A stretch of 64,000 nucleotides of DNA from Prochilodus magdalenae (GCA_024036415.1 JAMWET010007209.1:287501-351500), one strand, 5' to 3'. Shown: positions 1 through 34,919, counted from the first letter of the stretch. The notes: generated by a model from the letters alone, not told the origin. A program made the numbers and translations.

Positions 1-11994
<11,994 letters not shown>

Positions 11995-12406
11995 GGTGGG
12001 GACGCTTTCCAGGCAGGGGGTTATTGTTTGAACAAGTGTGATATGAGGGAGGCTGAGAAAGCTGTAAGATGGAGTGACTACAAATCTTCGCAGGTGACCA
12101 GCACCGGATCTGTCACTCAAGTCTCCAAACCTGTGAAGGTATAAATAAAATGCAAAAGTAAATACTTCACTTCAGCATTGAGGATAATGCACACTCTAAA
12201 AAAGTGAAAGTGCCAAAAAGGGATCTTTAGGTGAAGCAAAATAATAACACTTCTGGTTCCCTAACCAACAAACATGGCCTCTATGGCATCACTCTAAAGA
12301 TGATTTTAAAGACCCCGTACCCGTTACTGTGATCTGGCTTTTTTGACTTGAATGTGGAAATACACAGCTGCACTGTTCTCCCGCACAATATTTATGCTTT
12401 ATGTTT

Positions 12407-12407
<1 letters not shown>

Positions 12408-12457
<50 letters not shown>

Positions 12458-12482
12458 CTCTATCTATCTATCTATCTATCTT
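12408..12482. repeat. (TATC)n microsatellite
   Basis: About 18 tetranucleotide copies with one interruption (ctactc). Confidence 0.97.
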
Positions 12483-13689
12483 CCTAAAGATCATGGAAAT
12501 GCACAGTCACTGGACGTGTATCAGCTCTACGTAACAAGCTGTGAATAAATTATTGGACAGATGTTTAGATTTGCCTGATATTTCAAAGGAATATATGATA
12601 TTGCCATATTTAAGCAGAATGTGTAGTCAATGATGTGATACAGTGTAAAAAAATCCTGTTCACCTTATCAGTGTATCACTGTCAAATATGATATGGATAG
12701 AAAAAGCTAAACGCAGATCAGCAGTCGCTCAAGATTCTGCTCTATTAATATTGCATGAGGATAAATAGGGGATTATCATTCTAAACGTTACATAGAGATA
12801 CAGCATCTGAGTTGTCCATGTGACACATCCATCATGGGAGATCCCCTTAGGGTATTTTGTGACAAGGTAATGCATAACAACGTGAACAGATCATTACCAC
12901 AAGTAAAACTGTTATAGGAAGTGATGCTAGAAAGCATCACTTTTTTTTTAAGATGCTCTTAAACATCACCGATCACAGAAGTTGGTGTTTGTCTGCTGTG
13001 GCACCAGATAAAAGCAGCTGATGGTTTGTTCAGCCAGTAATCAAATATCCAGTCATTTTCTATTTATCAGTCCTCAGATGTCAATCTTGAAAGAGAGCAG
13101 GGGGCAGTTAGGGACCCCAAATTAAAAGGTCAGTCTTTTCCTTAAGGACAACCATCCATTCTCTGTAAAGCAGGATGGAAAAAGCAGCTCGGTCTCGACT
13201 CTAGCTCAGCTGTCATGCAGAACAGCAGATGTGTTGACAGACTCCATAACAGCTCTACTGTCCCCATCTGGATTGAGTTTCTTAGCTGTCTCTTAGCTCT
13301 CACCTAGAAAACAGATGAGTGAACACTATCTGTCAACCAGAAATGAGGAGCGCTCAGAGGCAGACTTGATGAAGTTCAAGACACTTATAGAGGAAAAACG
13401 TTCCACTCTGGGCATGTCTCAGGTGTTCCTGATTACTGTTTTGTGGACACTCTGTCAAACATCATTCATTCAGTCTGACAAAGGAAATGATTTTTTAGAT
13501 CATATACATGTAGGTCTGTTCTCAACTACTGTATGTCATTGGGTATATATATATCAATAAAATCATGATTACAATTGTGCCATTCAGATTATGTAGACTA
13601 ACTATTGATCTTATTTATACATTCCACACTTTACTACCTCAGTGCTGTGTTTCATGTGCATTGTATGCTGTCTGCATATAACGTCACAG

Positions 13690-13931
13690 CATGTTAAATT
13701 TCTATGCACCTTCTACGCACCTTATTACCACCTTGTTAGCACTACACAGAATTGAGTCTTATTTATTGTATTTATTGTACTGTCTTGCACGTTGCACTGT
13801 CTGCTGTCTGTCCTGTACTGTACTGTTCTCGCTTTGTTCCATGTGGCACCCTTGTTCTGGAAAAAAAACATAATTTCATTTCACTATGTACTTGTTGAAA
13901 TGACAATAAAAGCCACTTGACTTGACTTGAG
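13690..13931 (+). mobile_element. Probable non-LTR retrotransposon 3' end
   Basis: The segment ends atgacaataaaagccacttg followed by cttgacttga, a polyadenylation-like signal followed by short tandem repeats. That is the usual 3' tail of L2/CR1-like LINEs and their relatives in fish. Upstream of the tail lie the low-complexity ttgtactgtcttgcacg phrases common to these tails. No reverse transcriptase frame is present, so this is a truncated copy. Confidence 0.5.
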
Positions 13932-14127
13932 GTATAAGTTTGGCACGTTCTAAAGTTAAAAAAGCCAAGACGGAACTGGTTCGGTTTTAGAGGTGTAATG
14001 TAAGGTAATGTTTCTCAAATCAGACCAGGGCAAATGGCCTGAACTGTTATTTGACTGGGATCAGATCTAATTTGTGTGTACAGACTTTACCAACCTTTCT
14101 ACATGGGTTGCTGTTGTAGGCGTAAGT

Positions 14128-14259
14128 AACTATGTGACACATCCTAGCGCTCCTGTCTCTCTGGGTTTTACATCGTTGTCAAGTTGATTGTCAACTATGT
14201 GACACATCCTAGCGCTCCTGTCTCTCTGGGTTTTACATCGTTGTCAAGTTGATTGTCAA
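14128..14259. repeat. Tandem duplication, 2 x 65 bp
   Basis: Two adjacent copies, each starting aactatgtgacacatcctag and ending ttgattgtc, with a 65-base period and no visible differences. The identity implies a recent duplication. Confidence 0.95.
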
Positions 14260-15529
14260 ATGTGGTTTAGGTGCGATTTGCAAAAAATCCAATTTCAGGT
14301 GTTTATTGCAATCCAGAATATCAAAAAATTGTAAATTAACATTTACAGCATTCTTCAGACTTACAGTTCGATCCCAGTTTTTTTACACAGGTAAGAAAAA
14401 GGTAGCATTATGAGTCTTGGGCCGAAACGTGGGCCGTATTTCAGACAGATTTCATTCCGATATGTAGCTGATAGAACAAGAAGCTAGCTTCATACTTCAC
14501 ATCAAGATGACAACGCTAGTTCATTTGAAGCTAGTTCATTTGAACATTTTATGACCCCACAAGACAGAATTGGGGAACAGAGAGAGAAAGTACTTAGGGG
14601 ATTCAGAGCTGTTGGGTAAAGAACAGTTCACAGAGAACATTTAATTAACTGATGTTTGACATAGGACATAAAAACACAGCAATACAGCAGCAGAACTACA
14701 CATTAAAAACAAGGAAATGTTTATCTGAAGTGGTCTTTGGGGTTTGACCTGATGTAAATGCTGTTCATCTACATTAAAATTGGCTTTGCGTTGTGTCATT
14801 AGAAGTATTTGGATGAGTTACATTATGACCACATGATTATGACCACATTCAGTGAATTTCCGGCTGCACTGACTAGCCATGTTTACAGAGTCACAGATGC
14901 TGTATGTGGTATAGCTTTATGACTTTCCTTCAGCAGACACTGCAGCCTTCAAAATCACTTCACAGCGAGAGGAGCTTCAGATGTCCGGATTAGTCCAGAG
15001 CCACTTCTAGTCTCTTCCAACACACCATTTACTGAAAGGACATGATTTACAGCCACTGACCTGGTTAATCTAACGACACCCGACCAGGAGACGAAAACTA
15101 ACCCTGATATATACTTTCTCTGAAGATAAATGTTTTCATCACAAACAGAAACGACAGCGTAACATACAAACGACAACATAACGGTTAAAATACGAGTCTG
15201 AATACTCGTTACATCACATGTATCTTTTCTCCTCAGCTCAAACTTTCACCTGAGGTTATAGTGAATTCCACAACACCCTCTTAACTAATTCAAGCTGTGA
15301 AAAGATTAAACCAAATTTTAATTACGAAAAAGGTATATTTACCGATGTAAATAGTCTGACAGTGGGTCCAAATGGCTTCGTCCAGAGGGTCGCGTCTGGC
15401 TTTTAGCCCCCTTTGAGGGAAACACCTCACGCTGTCTGTTGGCATTACCGAAAGATCAGGATGGACCGTTACAACCCCTCAGAGTAACGGCCGACCTGAT
15501 CTTAACTGAAAATTCTATTCCCACCGGTA

Positions 15530-15665
15530 CTCGAACGAGCCCCGCCCTCCTTCTCTGGGATTGGCTCGTTCGGTCACGTCCTTTCGTTCGGATTGGTTAA
15601 TTGTTCTTCAGTCGCCGTTGCAGAAGTAAGTTCATTCTTAATATGAGGGCGGGGCTTGCCGGAAT
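15530..15665. promoter_or_regulatory. GC-rich promoter-like block with CCAAT and GC boxes
   Basis: Two inverted CCAAT boxes (attgg at 15560-15564 and 15592-15596) lie between two GC boxes (ccccgccctcc at 15540-15550 and gggcgggg at 15647-15654). A cacgtc element lies at 15575. CpG density is clearly higher than in the flanks. It sits about 1.05 kb upstream of the mrps35 start and 3.5 kb upstream of kcnq1. It may serve mrps35, a non-coding divergent transcript, or both; the target is inferred only. Confidence 0.5.
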
Positions 15666-16317
15666 ATGGGTGGGGTAAACCAAACCGCTGGACACACACG
15701 GGAAGTGAGTTTTGCGTGTCCACTTGATGCCCGTCAGCCCGACTGCATTAAACATCCAGATTGGTTTAATTATGCTGATCTTTACGAGCTCTCGATGTAA
15801 AGCAGTGCCTGCGGTGCTGTATTCCGAGCACGTGGTGCCCGTGGTCTCTCTCTGCAGATTTAAAGCCGATTATGTTCCTTTAAGAGGGACGTTAGTGGGG
15901 GATTCTGATCAAACGTAACGCGCTGCATCCGATGACAGAAAAACATGAAGAAAGTGGTATTTGTAATTTGGGGATGGCGGAAAAATCACTGCAGTTATGA
16001 AAAACACATTTGCATTAATCTTAGTACATCCTCACTGTTCTGTTCAGAAGTATATCCACACACAGTGTATTTCTGACATGCATAATCAACAGCTTCTGCA
16101 CGATTGCTGTCTTTATCCTGTTCATAAAGTACTCTAGAATACTCACAGTGTAAAACTCAAAGTGGCCAGATTATGTGATTTAGTAGCTGAGTAGGTCTAA
16201 AACATCACTAATCTTTGTCTGTTCTTTGTTTAAATGATTTACCTAATCTAGATCTCCTCTATTGGCTCAATACATAAATAATTCGGACACACTGCTACAC
16301 ATTTTGGATACATGGGT

Positions 16318-16346
16318 GATGAATTCAATTCAATTCAACTTTATTG
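16318..16346 (-). mobile_element. LINE 3'-tail-like segment, reverse orientation
   Basis: Read on the minus strand the segment is caataaagttgaattgaatt with continuing gaatt repeats, the usual end of a fish LINE/SINE tail. The body is too degraded to assign. Confidence 0.4.
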
Positions 16347-16710
16347 CCAATATACTGATACAAGGGTTTACAGTTTTACAGTATAGATAAAAAAAACACA
16401 GCAAAATAGAAGCATTAGGTCTAGAAAGTCTAGATTCACAGTGTTTTGTTTCTCATGGTCATTAACCCTGTAGCCTCATCCATACCACGAAGAAAGCTAT
16501 TAATGATAATAAACTGCTATTCTTTATAATCCTGCCTTTTCAAGGCATCAGCCAAACTGAACTCTAAACCCCGTCTGGGCCACCGTAGCTCACAGAAGAG
16601 GCAACGCTGCGCTAAACCCTCGATATACAAGCCATTTCTACCAACAGTGCCGCGGCGCAGATGAGGTGAAGATCAGATTATCGCGGTCCTACGTAATACA
16701 GCAGCTCATC

Positions 16711-27052
<10,342 letters not shown>

Positions 27053-27401
27053 GGATTATTGAACATTCGTTGATCAGAAAGGTGGACGTTGGCCTTGCCA
27101 AGCTGGAAGTGCTGATCTAGGATCAGTTTTTAGCCATGTGTAACATACTGAATGCAGCTATATGATGTACACTCTTATACTGAGATCCTTGATACTTGGG
27201 CTTGAGTCTCAAACCCAGCAGCTGAGAGGTCTTTATCATGTGATTGTACATTCTCAAGTGCTGAATGTTTACCTATAAAGTTTTGGTTCCCTGTGACATA
27301 AGTGCACAGGTGTTCCTTGACTGCCTAAACATTGACAGAGACCCTGTTTAGCATCAAAGACACAAAATTCCTTGCCCTGTGTTTATATGTACTCATAGCA
27401 A

Positions 27402-27407
27402 ATTAAA
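27402..27407 (+). terminator. Candidate mrps35 polyadenylation signal (ATTAAA)
   Basis: ATTAAA about 350 bases after the stop is followed by the GT-rich ttgtctgatgttc. No AATAAA lies closer. Cleavage here is inferred. Confidence 0.4.
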
Positions 27408-28539
27408 TTGTCTGATGTTCACAAGCCACATTTGCTGCCTACCTGTGTTGAAAATAGGGCAGTTAGAGTTCAGTTTGTGAATACTGGTATTTCCTGCTCT
27501 AGCTCGACAGTTCTCTTACTGACACTTGAACATGAATCAGTGAACTCTTCCTAGCCTAATGCGCATCATTCTCCTTAAAAGCAAATTCTGTACCGTTACA
27601 GACGCCCTGCTCAAAGGATGCTTTCAAGCAGAGTCTGGTAAATATACCCTGTTGCTCCATTAGGTTCTACTCTGATCTGTTGGTTATGGGAAAAGAGTAA
27701 TCGGAGACTTTCGAAAGAGTTCCGGCTTCTTCCATTTGGGCATAGGGAGAAAAACCAGTCCAAGCCCAGGTGGCAGTACCTCTCTTTTAACAACTCCAAG
27801 CACTTAGGGACCAACTGCCTTTAAAGAACAAAACTGAGCTTGTTGGCTGTCTTGGTTGGGAGCACCCATAATACTACTTAACGTTTACTCTGCTGGCTGA
27901 GTTTCCTTGCAGAGTTTGGTATTACTATGTATGTGGGTCTTCCAGGAATAGAATGACTCATCTATGTGGGCAAAATAAGCATAAGAACATAATCTCAAAA
28001 AGCACCTGAACCCAAAATCTGTTTCAGCTAATAGCCAAACCAACTTTTATCTCCTGGACTTGTTGTGAAGGATCCATTTAGTTATGTACCTGAAATGTAT
28101 TTCATTGTTAGGAACAGATCTGGTTTAATGGAAAGATAAAGATTTAGGTTACATATAAAGGATGGTCTAAAAAAGAATCCTTTTGAGGTACATTCAAAAC
28201 GGTCCAGAAGTTAGTCTAATACTCAGTAGTGTTAACATTCATCAAAGTAGACCACTATGGTTAATGACAATACTGCACCTTTGTAAGATATGACGGATGT
28301 TGATCCTTAAATGTGATAATGGTATGGAGGGGGAAAGATAGTTATCCACTGAAGCTGGTCGTTTTCAGTTCTACACAAGTCCCGGTTATTAGTGTACACA
28401 AGTTCTCTCAGATAGGTCCTTCTTAGTCTTGCATAGAAACATATGGAATGCCAGGTTTGCACAGTTACCGGTCAAAAGGAGCAAAACCCTCCTCAGAGAC
28501 CCTTCTGTGGAGCATATAGTGCCGCCTGAATGGTTGTGA

Positions 28540-28965
28540 ACCCTTTATCATTTGGGGAATTTCTGCCTAAATATGATCAGGTCTTGATCTCATAACATTT
28601 TTATGAAATTCGTTGTTACCCAGGGTGAATGAACCTCTGCAATCAGTAACTGGACTAACTTAAGCATGACTTGAACCACACAGTTCTTATTACTGCTGGT
28701 GCTGTTGATTTCTTGGGAGTCATTATCACTCCCGGCAGGTGCAACAGTGGTGTCTGTCTGGCAAAGGGCTGATGAAGTACAAACTTGCCAGCCTAATGAA
28801 TATCGGCAAATGATTTCTTCAGAGATCTAATTAATCTGTGACATGGCAGGTCCTAACCAAGCCATTCAAATGATTGACCTTTCTGATCTTCAATAACCCT
28901 ATATATCCCACATACCAAACTGGTCATTCTAGAGGTTCACATACTTTTGCCAAAAAGGCATTTCC
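28540..28965. mobile_element. Possible Tc1/mariner-type relic
   Basis: Phrases such as ctgcctaaatatgatcaggt, gaatgaacctctgcaatcag and gaggttcacatacttttgcc resemble a diverged non-autonomous Tc1-like element that is common in fish. Neither clean termini nor a TA duplication could be fixed by eye. Confidence 0.35.
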
Positions 28966-29181
28966 TGCTGTGTGCAGTTAATGGATGAAAGCTATATAAT
29001 TGTCTGTGTTATTTGTGGAAGTGTGTTAGGTACTAAAATTAAAAGCTGATTGTAGGTCACATTCCTGTAAAATCATAGAGTTAACAGTCTTTCAAGCAGC
29101 ACTGTGTCTATGCTTAAGCTGCAAGGATATTTCCCCTGTCTTTCTCAGAGTGAATTGTGACCGGTACGTACAAAAGTGGCA

Positions 29182-29187
29182 TTTATT
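29182..29187 (-). terminator. Candidate mansc4 polyadenylation signal (AATAAA)
   Basis: AATAAA on the minus strand begins 47 bases after the mansc4 stop. If used, the 3' UTR would be only about 60-75 bases. Confidence 0.45.
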
Positions 29188-29233
29188 AGCAGCTCCTACA
29201 AAACACCTTAAAGCTTTACGGGTCCTCCCAGTC

Positions 29234-30777
29234 CTACGAGCTCTCTCTCACAATCACGTACTTGATGAGTCTCATAGAGCCACTCTTGCCCCTTAGCGTA
29301 GTCCGGTATCTTCCCTTCCTCCTCCTCCTCCCTCTCCAACTTACCGCCATAAGCACTGAACAGCAACAACCAAACGCTATTGTTGCACAAGTTCCCAAGG
29401 CAACCAGGACAGTGTTCGCTGCCAAATGCCACACAGGAGTTAAGCCTCCATCACCTCCAGGCCGTGGGCTGTCCCCTGTCGTAATGTTCCTGCTTATATA
29501 GCCTTTTGTGTCGTTGGGATATGGCTGGCTGTCCTCCATGCTGGTAGGGGGAGTCAGTGAGGTGGTCACTGAAGCTGCAGGAGGAGAGGAAAGTCTAGCT
29601 GAGGTTGTCGGGCTTAAAGAGGATGTGGAATGCTCAGTGGTAGTTCCGTTGCCGTCTGTTGTTGGAAACTGAGTGGTATCTTCTGCTGCAGGTTTTGAAG
29701 ATAGGGTGTTTGTAGGCTGGGGATACAGCCAAGCTATGGTCGCCTGGCTTCCGGTCGCATGTGGCTGTGCAGTTGTAGTTTTGAGTGTAGTAAGAGGGGT
29801 CAGTAATGAGGTTGCATTTGTAGAGTTTAGTTGGACTGTAGAAAGCGTACTGTGGGCTGAGGTCACATCTGTAGCTTTCTGTTGAGTACTAATCGGTGGG
29901 TTTGTTATGGTAGGTCTACTGTTGAGCTTTGTACTGCTGGATGGAGTAATGAAGGAGGTGGTGTGACTGGTTGTAGATTCTGTCGTCGGTGCCCATGTGG
30001 TTTGATTAGTTGTAGATGCCATTTCTGTTTGACTGTTTGCCAGTTCCGTTGTGGATTCCCATGTGGTTTGAGTAATGGTAGGTGCTGTTGTAGATGTTAC
30101 CGTGGTTTGACTGGTTGTAGGTGCTGTTGGAGATGCTACAATAGTTTGGCTGATGGTAGGTGGTGTTGTAGAGGCCTGAGTGGTTTGACTGGTTGAAGGT
30201 GCTGTTTGTAGTATGGTTGTACTGGGTGTTGTGGATGGCCATGTTGTGGTCGTAGGCAGAGATGTTGAACTTGGTGTGGACTGACCAGCAGATGTTGAGA
30301 TGGCGATGGTAGTGGAAGAGGGCTGAGAAGGTAATGTCAAGCTTTTCTGTGGCATGTAGAAGACAGATAAGGGTTGCCATGAACTCGGTGGAGCTGTAGA
30401 TGCCCATTTGGTAGAAGTGGTAGTGGTCGGGTGTGGTGAATGATTGGCAATGACATGAGTTGCACTGGGTTGAGTGGGGCTCCTTAGGGTGGATCTCTGC
30501 ATGGAAGAGGCAGGTGGGATGTTGTTGGTAGAATGAATGGAGACAGGAGGAGTAGAGGTGGGTACTTCGGATGTAAGTGAGATGGTGGACGTGTGTGTAC
30601 TGGTGGCAGGAGTAGCAGGATAAGTAGAGCTGCTTGGTACCATGTGAGGCCGGTTGAACTGACGCTTGTCGGATGCGAAGGGTTCGGAGTTGTTGAGCCT
30701 GGATGAGGCATCGTTAGGTAGCACTTGGAATTCAGAAGTGTAGTGCTTCCCAAACACCAGCAGGTCAGGATCAACAC
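29234..30777 (-). CDS. mansc4: mansc4 coding exon 3 (mucin stalk, membrane helix, tail, stop)
   Basis: A single 1544-base exon with acceptor ctgcag opens GVDPDLLVFGKHYTSEFQVL and ends VRESS before the stop at 29234-29236. It carries degenerate Thr-rich repeats of about 15 residues of the type TSQTTVTSTTAPT at plus-strand 29960-30220. Confidence 0.95.
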
Positions 30778-33700
30778 CTGCAGATCACATCTGGAATCAG
30801 CTCATACAATGACCAAAAAATTTTAAGCATAACAGATTTGGAAATTAGGCATTTAGGCATTTGAAACTAGAGGTTCGGTGCAGTATTTGAAGAGCACCCC
30901 CTTCTTAACCCCACCTTTAGTAACATTATAGAGGATGACGTTGCCTCTTTGGCGGAGGATGCAGCTTTCCAGCGTTGGGCAGTGGAGGTGAAAGCAGTTG
31001 GCACTGTCCTGAGTGGTGTTGTAATGATACACAGCCAGGTTACAGGAGACTGCAGGATGGAATGAGAAACTGGGTTGGTGCCTTTGGTTGGGCTACCGAC
31101 AAGCAGACCCTTATACTCCTATAAGCTATAAAAGTCTCATGCAAGATCTGCTTTCTGAACATGAGCTCAATAACCTCTCACATAACCCCTTTTGAAACAT
31201 TGACCTACAGGAAAGCATCGAGAGCATCTGTTTAGTTAGAGAAATTAAACATCAGCATCTGTTAAAGTAAAGCTCCAATATTCTGCATTTTTGCTACAGT
31301 GGTGATTTGTCCCTTAGAATAAAACTGACTGATCTAGAATAGCTGTGCTCTGGTCTGATGGGCTGAAACAGTCAGCATGTGCAGGCAGTGCTGAACTGCT
31401 GGATTAAACTGGTGGACGTTGCAGTAGATGGAAAGAAGTTGAAGCAACATGCTTCATGCATGTGCCTGATCCACAATACTACTACTAATATCACTAATAC
31501 TACTTCTACTACTGATAATAATAATAATGATAATAATAATAATACGTAAAAGAAGAAGAAGGAGAATCATAATAATGCTAAATTGTTCCATATATGTATA
31601 ATCCAGCTCAAAGTGTTTCTAATTGGGTTAAATCGCAAACAAAGCATTTATTGATTGATTGATTGATTGATTTATTTAAATGTTTCTGAAGAAAGAGCTG
31701 CATTCAGTGGTGTATTCCAAAATTTAGGGGCCTCTGGCAAAGGCAGGGATCATGGCCCTAATTGTTTGTGGGGTTGGTATCTGGGCTAAACTAACTCATC
31801 TACTTAAGCACAGTAATCTGTAATCATATAAAGAAAAAATAGCGTTTTTTTGTGTAATTTTGCATCAAAGTCTAAAAGCTGTTAAATTTTAAATTGTATT
31901 TAAAAGTGTATTCGGGTTTTTAGGCAGGAGAAACTAATATTAACCAATAATGTCATGTTTCAACTTCCCACCCCAAAACCTGCCTCTAGATAAAACGTCC
32001 AAACAAGGCAGAGTAAACGGTTATTCCATAATAAATGTATTACTTTACAGATAATGCCATCAGTCGCAGTCGCCAGTAGTTAATTACCAGCAGCCCAACT
32101 AACCCCTGATATTCATGCATAGTGAATAATGTGTCTGAGTTTAGGAAGCAAACCAACGCTGATAACAGATGAGTTTAATGCCAGTAGCTTTTCACTATTC
32201 AGAATCAGAATTAACACCCATGTGTTTCCAGTCCAGTAAATCTGTTTTGGCCTCTGTTTAAAAAACAACCAAAAATGGAAAAGTAAAAAATTACTAATCA
32301 TTTATAATTTTGCCACGGGATTCTAAATTTAAAAAATCCTGACATATTTTTAACCCTAATAAAAATGGATATAAGACCAGTATAAAATGATTCTACGAGT
32401 TAAAAAGTTTCAAACAGTTTTTGGGAAGTTAAATAGACTTTCAATGAGCAGAGCCGTAGGTGGTTCATGATAATTGAAAAGATTTCTGTACCGGCTCTGC
32501 ACTGAGAATGAATTTATAAAACATGGACTTCCACTCATGATTAAAAAATGTTCATCAGATCTCACTAATTAAACTAACTAATTCATATTATTTCTGTGGA
32601 AACACTTTACAAACACATTACAGAAAATGATAGATGATTTTTTTAATAACACTTCCACATGTCTATGTTTCCAACTTCATGCTGTTAACAAAACACTGTA
32701 AACAGTGAGAGTAGTATGGGTTTATAGCAGCTCCGTCTGCACTGTATACATTATTATTAAATATCAATTATTATTATTATTATGAACAGTTATACCAAAG
32801 TTTTTAAGTGCACTGTTTCTATCGCAATGTTTTCTTAAATGTAGCTGGCTATGTTTATGTGTTTGGAGATGTAACACTGTGATTTTAAAGCTAGTTATGG
32901 GCAGTAAGTGGTTATATATATAGAGCAGCCTCTAAAACTAAAATGAATACATTAACATTAACCTTTCCATCCAAACCTCTTATAGAGGCAACCCAGAATC
33001 ATTGTGTATGCCTTATCCAGTACCTGGTCCGGCTAATCAGCACCTCATTATATTAAATCAGCGGTGCTGGAATGTAATTAATTTTGGGGGCGGCTGAGGT
33101 GGAGGGGGCATACAAACAGAAACCTGGAAGAAGCTTTGTGTTTCAGACTAACACAGAACACCTCGACTACTGTACCACAAAGACAGACATCGGTGTGTTT
33201 CACTGTCTTGGTGTGTGGTTGAATGTATAGTAGTGGAATATGGTCTGTTTATGAAGCAGACATGCTTATTAAGATGGTTTAAGTTTAAACAGTGAGTATA
33301 AAGACTGTAGTGTATAACAGATTCAGACTGCATATGAAACACTTCATTCATCACTGATCAGTTAATCCAATCCGCAGTTATTTCAGCTACCTTTATGAAA
33401 ACTGAAGTGCATGTATTTGTGTAAGATGGTCAAACCAAACACGCAGGCTATCAGAGAGTCTGTAGTGGAGTTTCCCAGCATTCCTAGCGGTAACTGTTTG
33501 GTAGTTCTTATTTTTCCATCAGATGCAGTTTCACGTAATATACTGGTAACATTTGTATGAAATTCTAGATCAAGTTTCCTTTGTGTGTAAACTTGTGGTT
33601 ATTAGGAAGGTGAACATACGCATGGTTACTTTAGCATAGTGTAAGACTCAAGTAAGAGTCTCAGACTCTTGGTATAGATGGTTTGAAAATATATAAAATC

Positions 33701-34919
33701 TATATAAAACTAACTATAAGCTGGAAAAGGTTTATATATACTGTAAAATATGCAACTCTTTAATGCAATTCTTCAATTTTCTTACAAGCAATTTTTACTC
33801 AAGTTTTACTCAACTTAGAAAATTGGATTGAAAAAAATTGTTCAGTCAAAAGCCCTTTTTAGGCTGAATAAGCCTCATTCATTCGCTTCTAACAAATTAT
33901 AGAGTCTTTTTTTAAAGGCTGGAAACTTGCATGCTGCACTTGCATGCTTTCAACACGATACATAACTGAACTGAACTGAAACACACCCTGTAAAAGTGTT
34001 TTGTTGGTCCAGCCTATAAAGATTACTCCAATGTGTTACAAGCAAATGAATTAGGTTTATTCAACCTAAACTAAAGTACTCTGAACAAACAATTCTTCAA
34101 CCAAAGTATTTTTTTATTTAAGTAAAACATATTTAACTGCTTGTAACAAACGGAAGCATTTTTAGGTTACCCTTTTATATATGTCATATAACCTGATATA
34201 GTTAAAGGGCAGCTCCAACAATGTTTCCACTTTTGGCCATGATCAAAATGTGGCGATGTAAACAAAGCCTTTCAGAATGATTAGATGTGAAACTCTTCAT
34301 TCTAGAAAATGGAGGAGGCATACACGAAGGCTGTTCTAAGACAACACACCCCCACAAACCCAAAGTTGACCATCATAAACACTGCATGTATATAAACTCC
34401 TGAGACGCGTGTAGGTTAGTACATATAGGGACTACACTCGTGACAGAGACCTGGCGACGCCCGCATCCCCATCACCTCGACACTGTGTAGAAGAGCCTGT
34501 GTTTCCCTACAGTGAGCCGCTTCACACCGACCCCTCTGAATGAGCTTTATCTCTAACACGATGCAGACTTTTGAAAATCGGTGGAGTTGCCCTTTAAGCT
34601 AACAGCTTTCCTCACAGGTCGTTCAGAGCCGGCTCTAGAGCCGCTGTATCGCAGGGAGTCTGGTCCTGAGGCGCTGCTACGGGCTCTAGGAGAACTCACA
34701 GTTGGTGGCGAGGCAGCACGCGCGGCTGCATTTGAGCGCGCTCTCCTCCTGATAGAGCTGCAGCAGAGCGGCTCCTCTGCGCTGAGACTCCTCTATAGCG
34801 ATGTACAGCCCAGGAAAGCGGCGGATCCAGCAGTTTCTGTAGTAGCTGGTCGGAGAACACACGGGTTCCGCTTGCTTAAGCCAACTGAACAGCCACAGCG
34901 CGCTCCATGCGATGATCAT
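29234..34919 (-). CDS. mansc4: mansc4, MANSC-domain type I membrane protein with a long mucin-like stalk (complete, 3 coding exons)
   Basis: The coding sequence is join(34700-34919, 30915-31049, 29234-30777) on the minus strand, 1899 bases, 632 residues. A signal peptide (MIIAWSALWLFSWLKQAEP) is followed by a MANSC domain at about 20-118 with cysteines at 21, 30, 64, 68, 69, 76, 92, 97 and 103 and the family segment NCWIRRFPGL. Residues about 145-550 are extremely Ser/Thr/Pro-rich, as in an O-glycosylated stalk. One membrane helix spans about 573-599, followed by the basic RGRRRRKGR and the tail SMRLIKYVIVRESS. MANSC domains occur in membrane and extracellular proteins such as HAI-1 and LRP11; the specific function of MANSC4 is unknown to me. 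Human MANSC4 is about 340 residues, so the stalk here is greatly expanded. Adjacency to mrps35, tail to tail, matches human 12p11 and supports orthology. Confidence 0.93.
30915..31049 (-). CDS. mansc4: mansc4 coding exon 2 (second half of MANSC domain)
   Basis: 135 bases, phase 1 on both sides, acceptor ctgcag, donor gtgggg. Encodes FSCNLAVYHYNTTQDSANCF, then HLHCPTLESCILRQRGNVIL and YNVTK. Confidence 0.93.
31050..34699. other. mansc4 intron 1
   Basis: A 3.65-kb intron of AT-rich sequence with (ATA)n-type runs at 31497-31545 and a short (ATTG)n run at 31654-31672. No exon was recognised on either strand. Confidence 0.8.
34700..34919 (-). CDS. mansc4: mansc4 coding exon 1 (signal peptide and first half of MANSC domain)
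   Basis: 220 bases from ATG at 34919 to donor gtgagt. Encodes residues 1-73 plus one base, including SPTSYYRNCWIRRFPGLYIA and ALKCSRACCLATN. Confidence 0.93.

Larger units (their letters stand above)
11995..16710. other. Intergenic region between divergent kcnq1 and mrps35
   Basis: This region of 4.7 kb separates the two start codons and must contain both promoters and 5' UTRs. It also holds a (TATC)n tract, a LINE-like 3' end, a 65-bp tandem duplication, a GC-rich promoter-like block near 15.6 kb, and a second LINE-tail-like segment near 16.33 kb. No coding exon was recognised. Confidence 0.7.
27053..29233. other. Convergent intergenic region mrps35 / mansc4
   Basis: This 2.2 kb between the two stop codons contains both 3' UTRs, candidate polyadenylation signals for each gene, and a transposon-like relic at 28.5-28.97 kb. 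No gene was seen. Confidence 0.75.

Noticed and set aside
29673..30196. Plus-strand Cys-rich open frames
   Set aside because: Antisense of the Thr-rich mansc4 exon 3; Cys/Gly/Arg richness is the mirror of ACC/ACT Thr codons.
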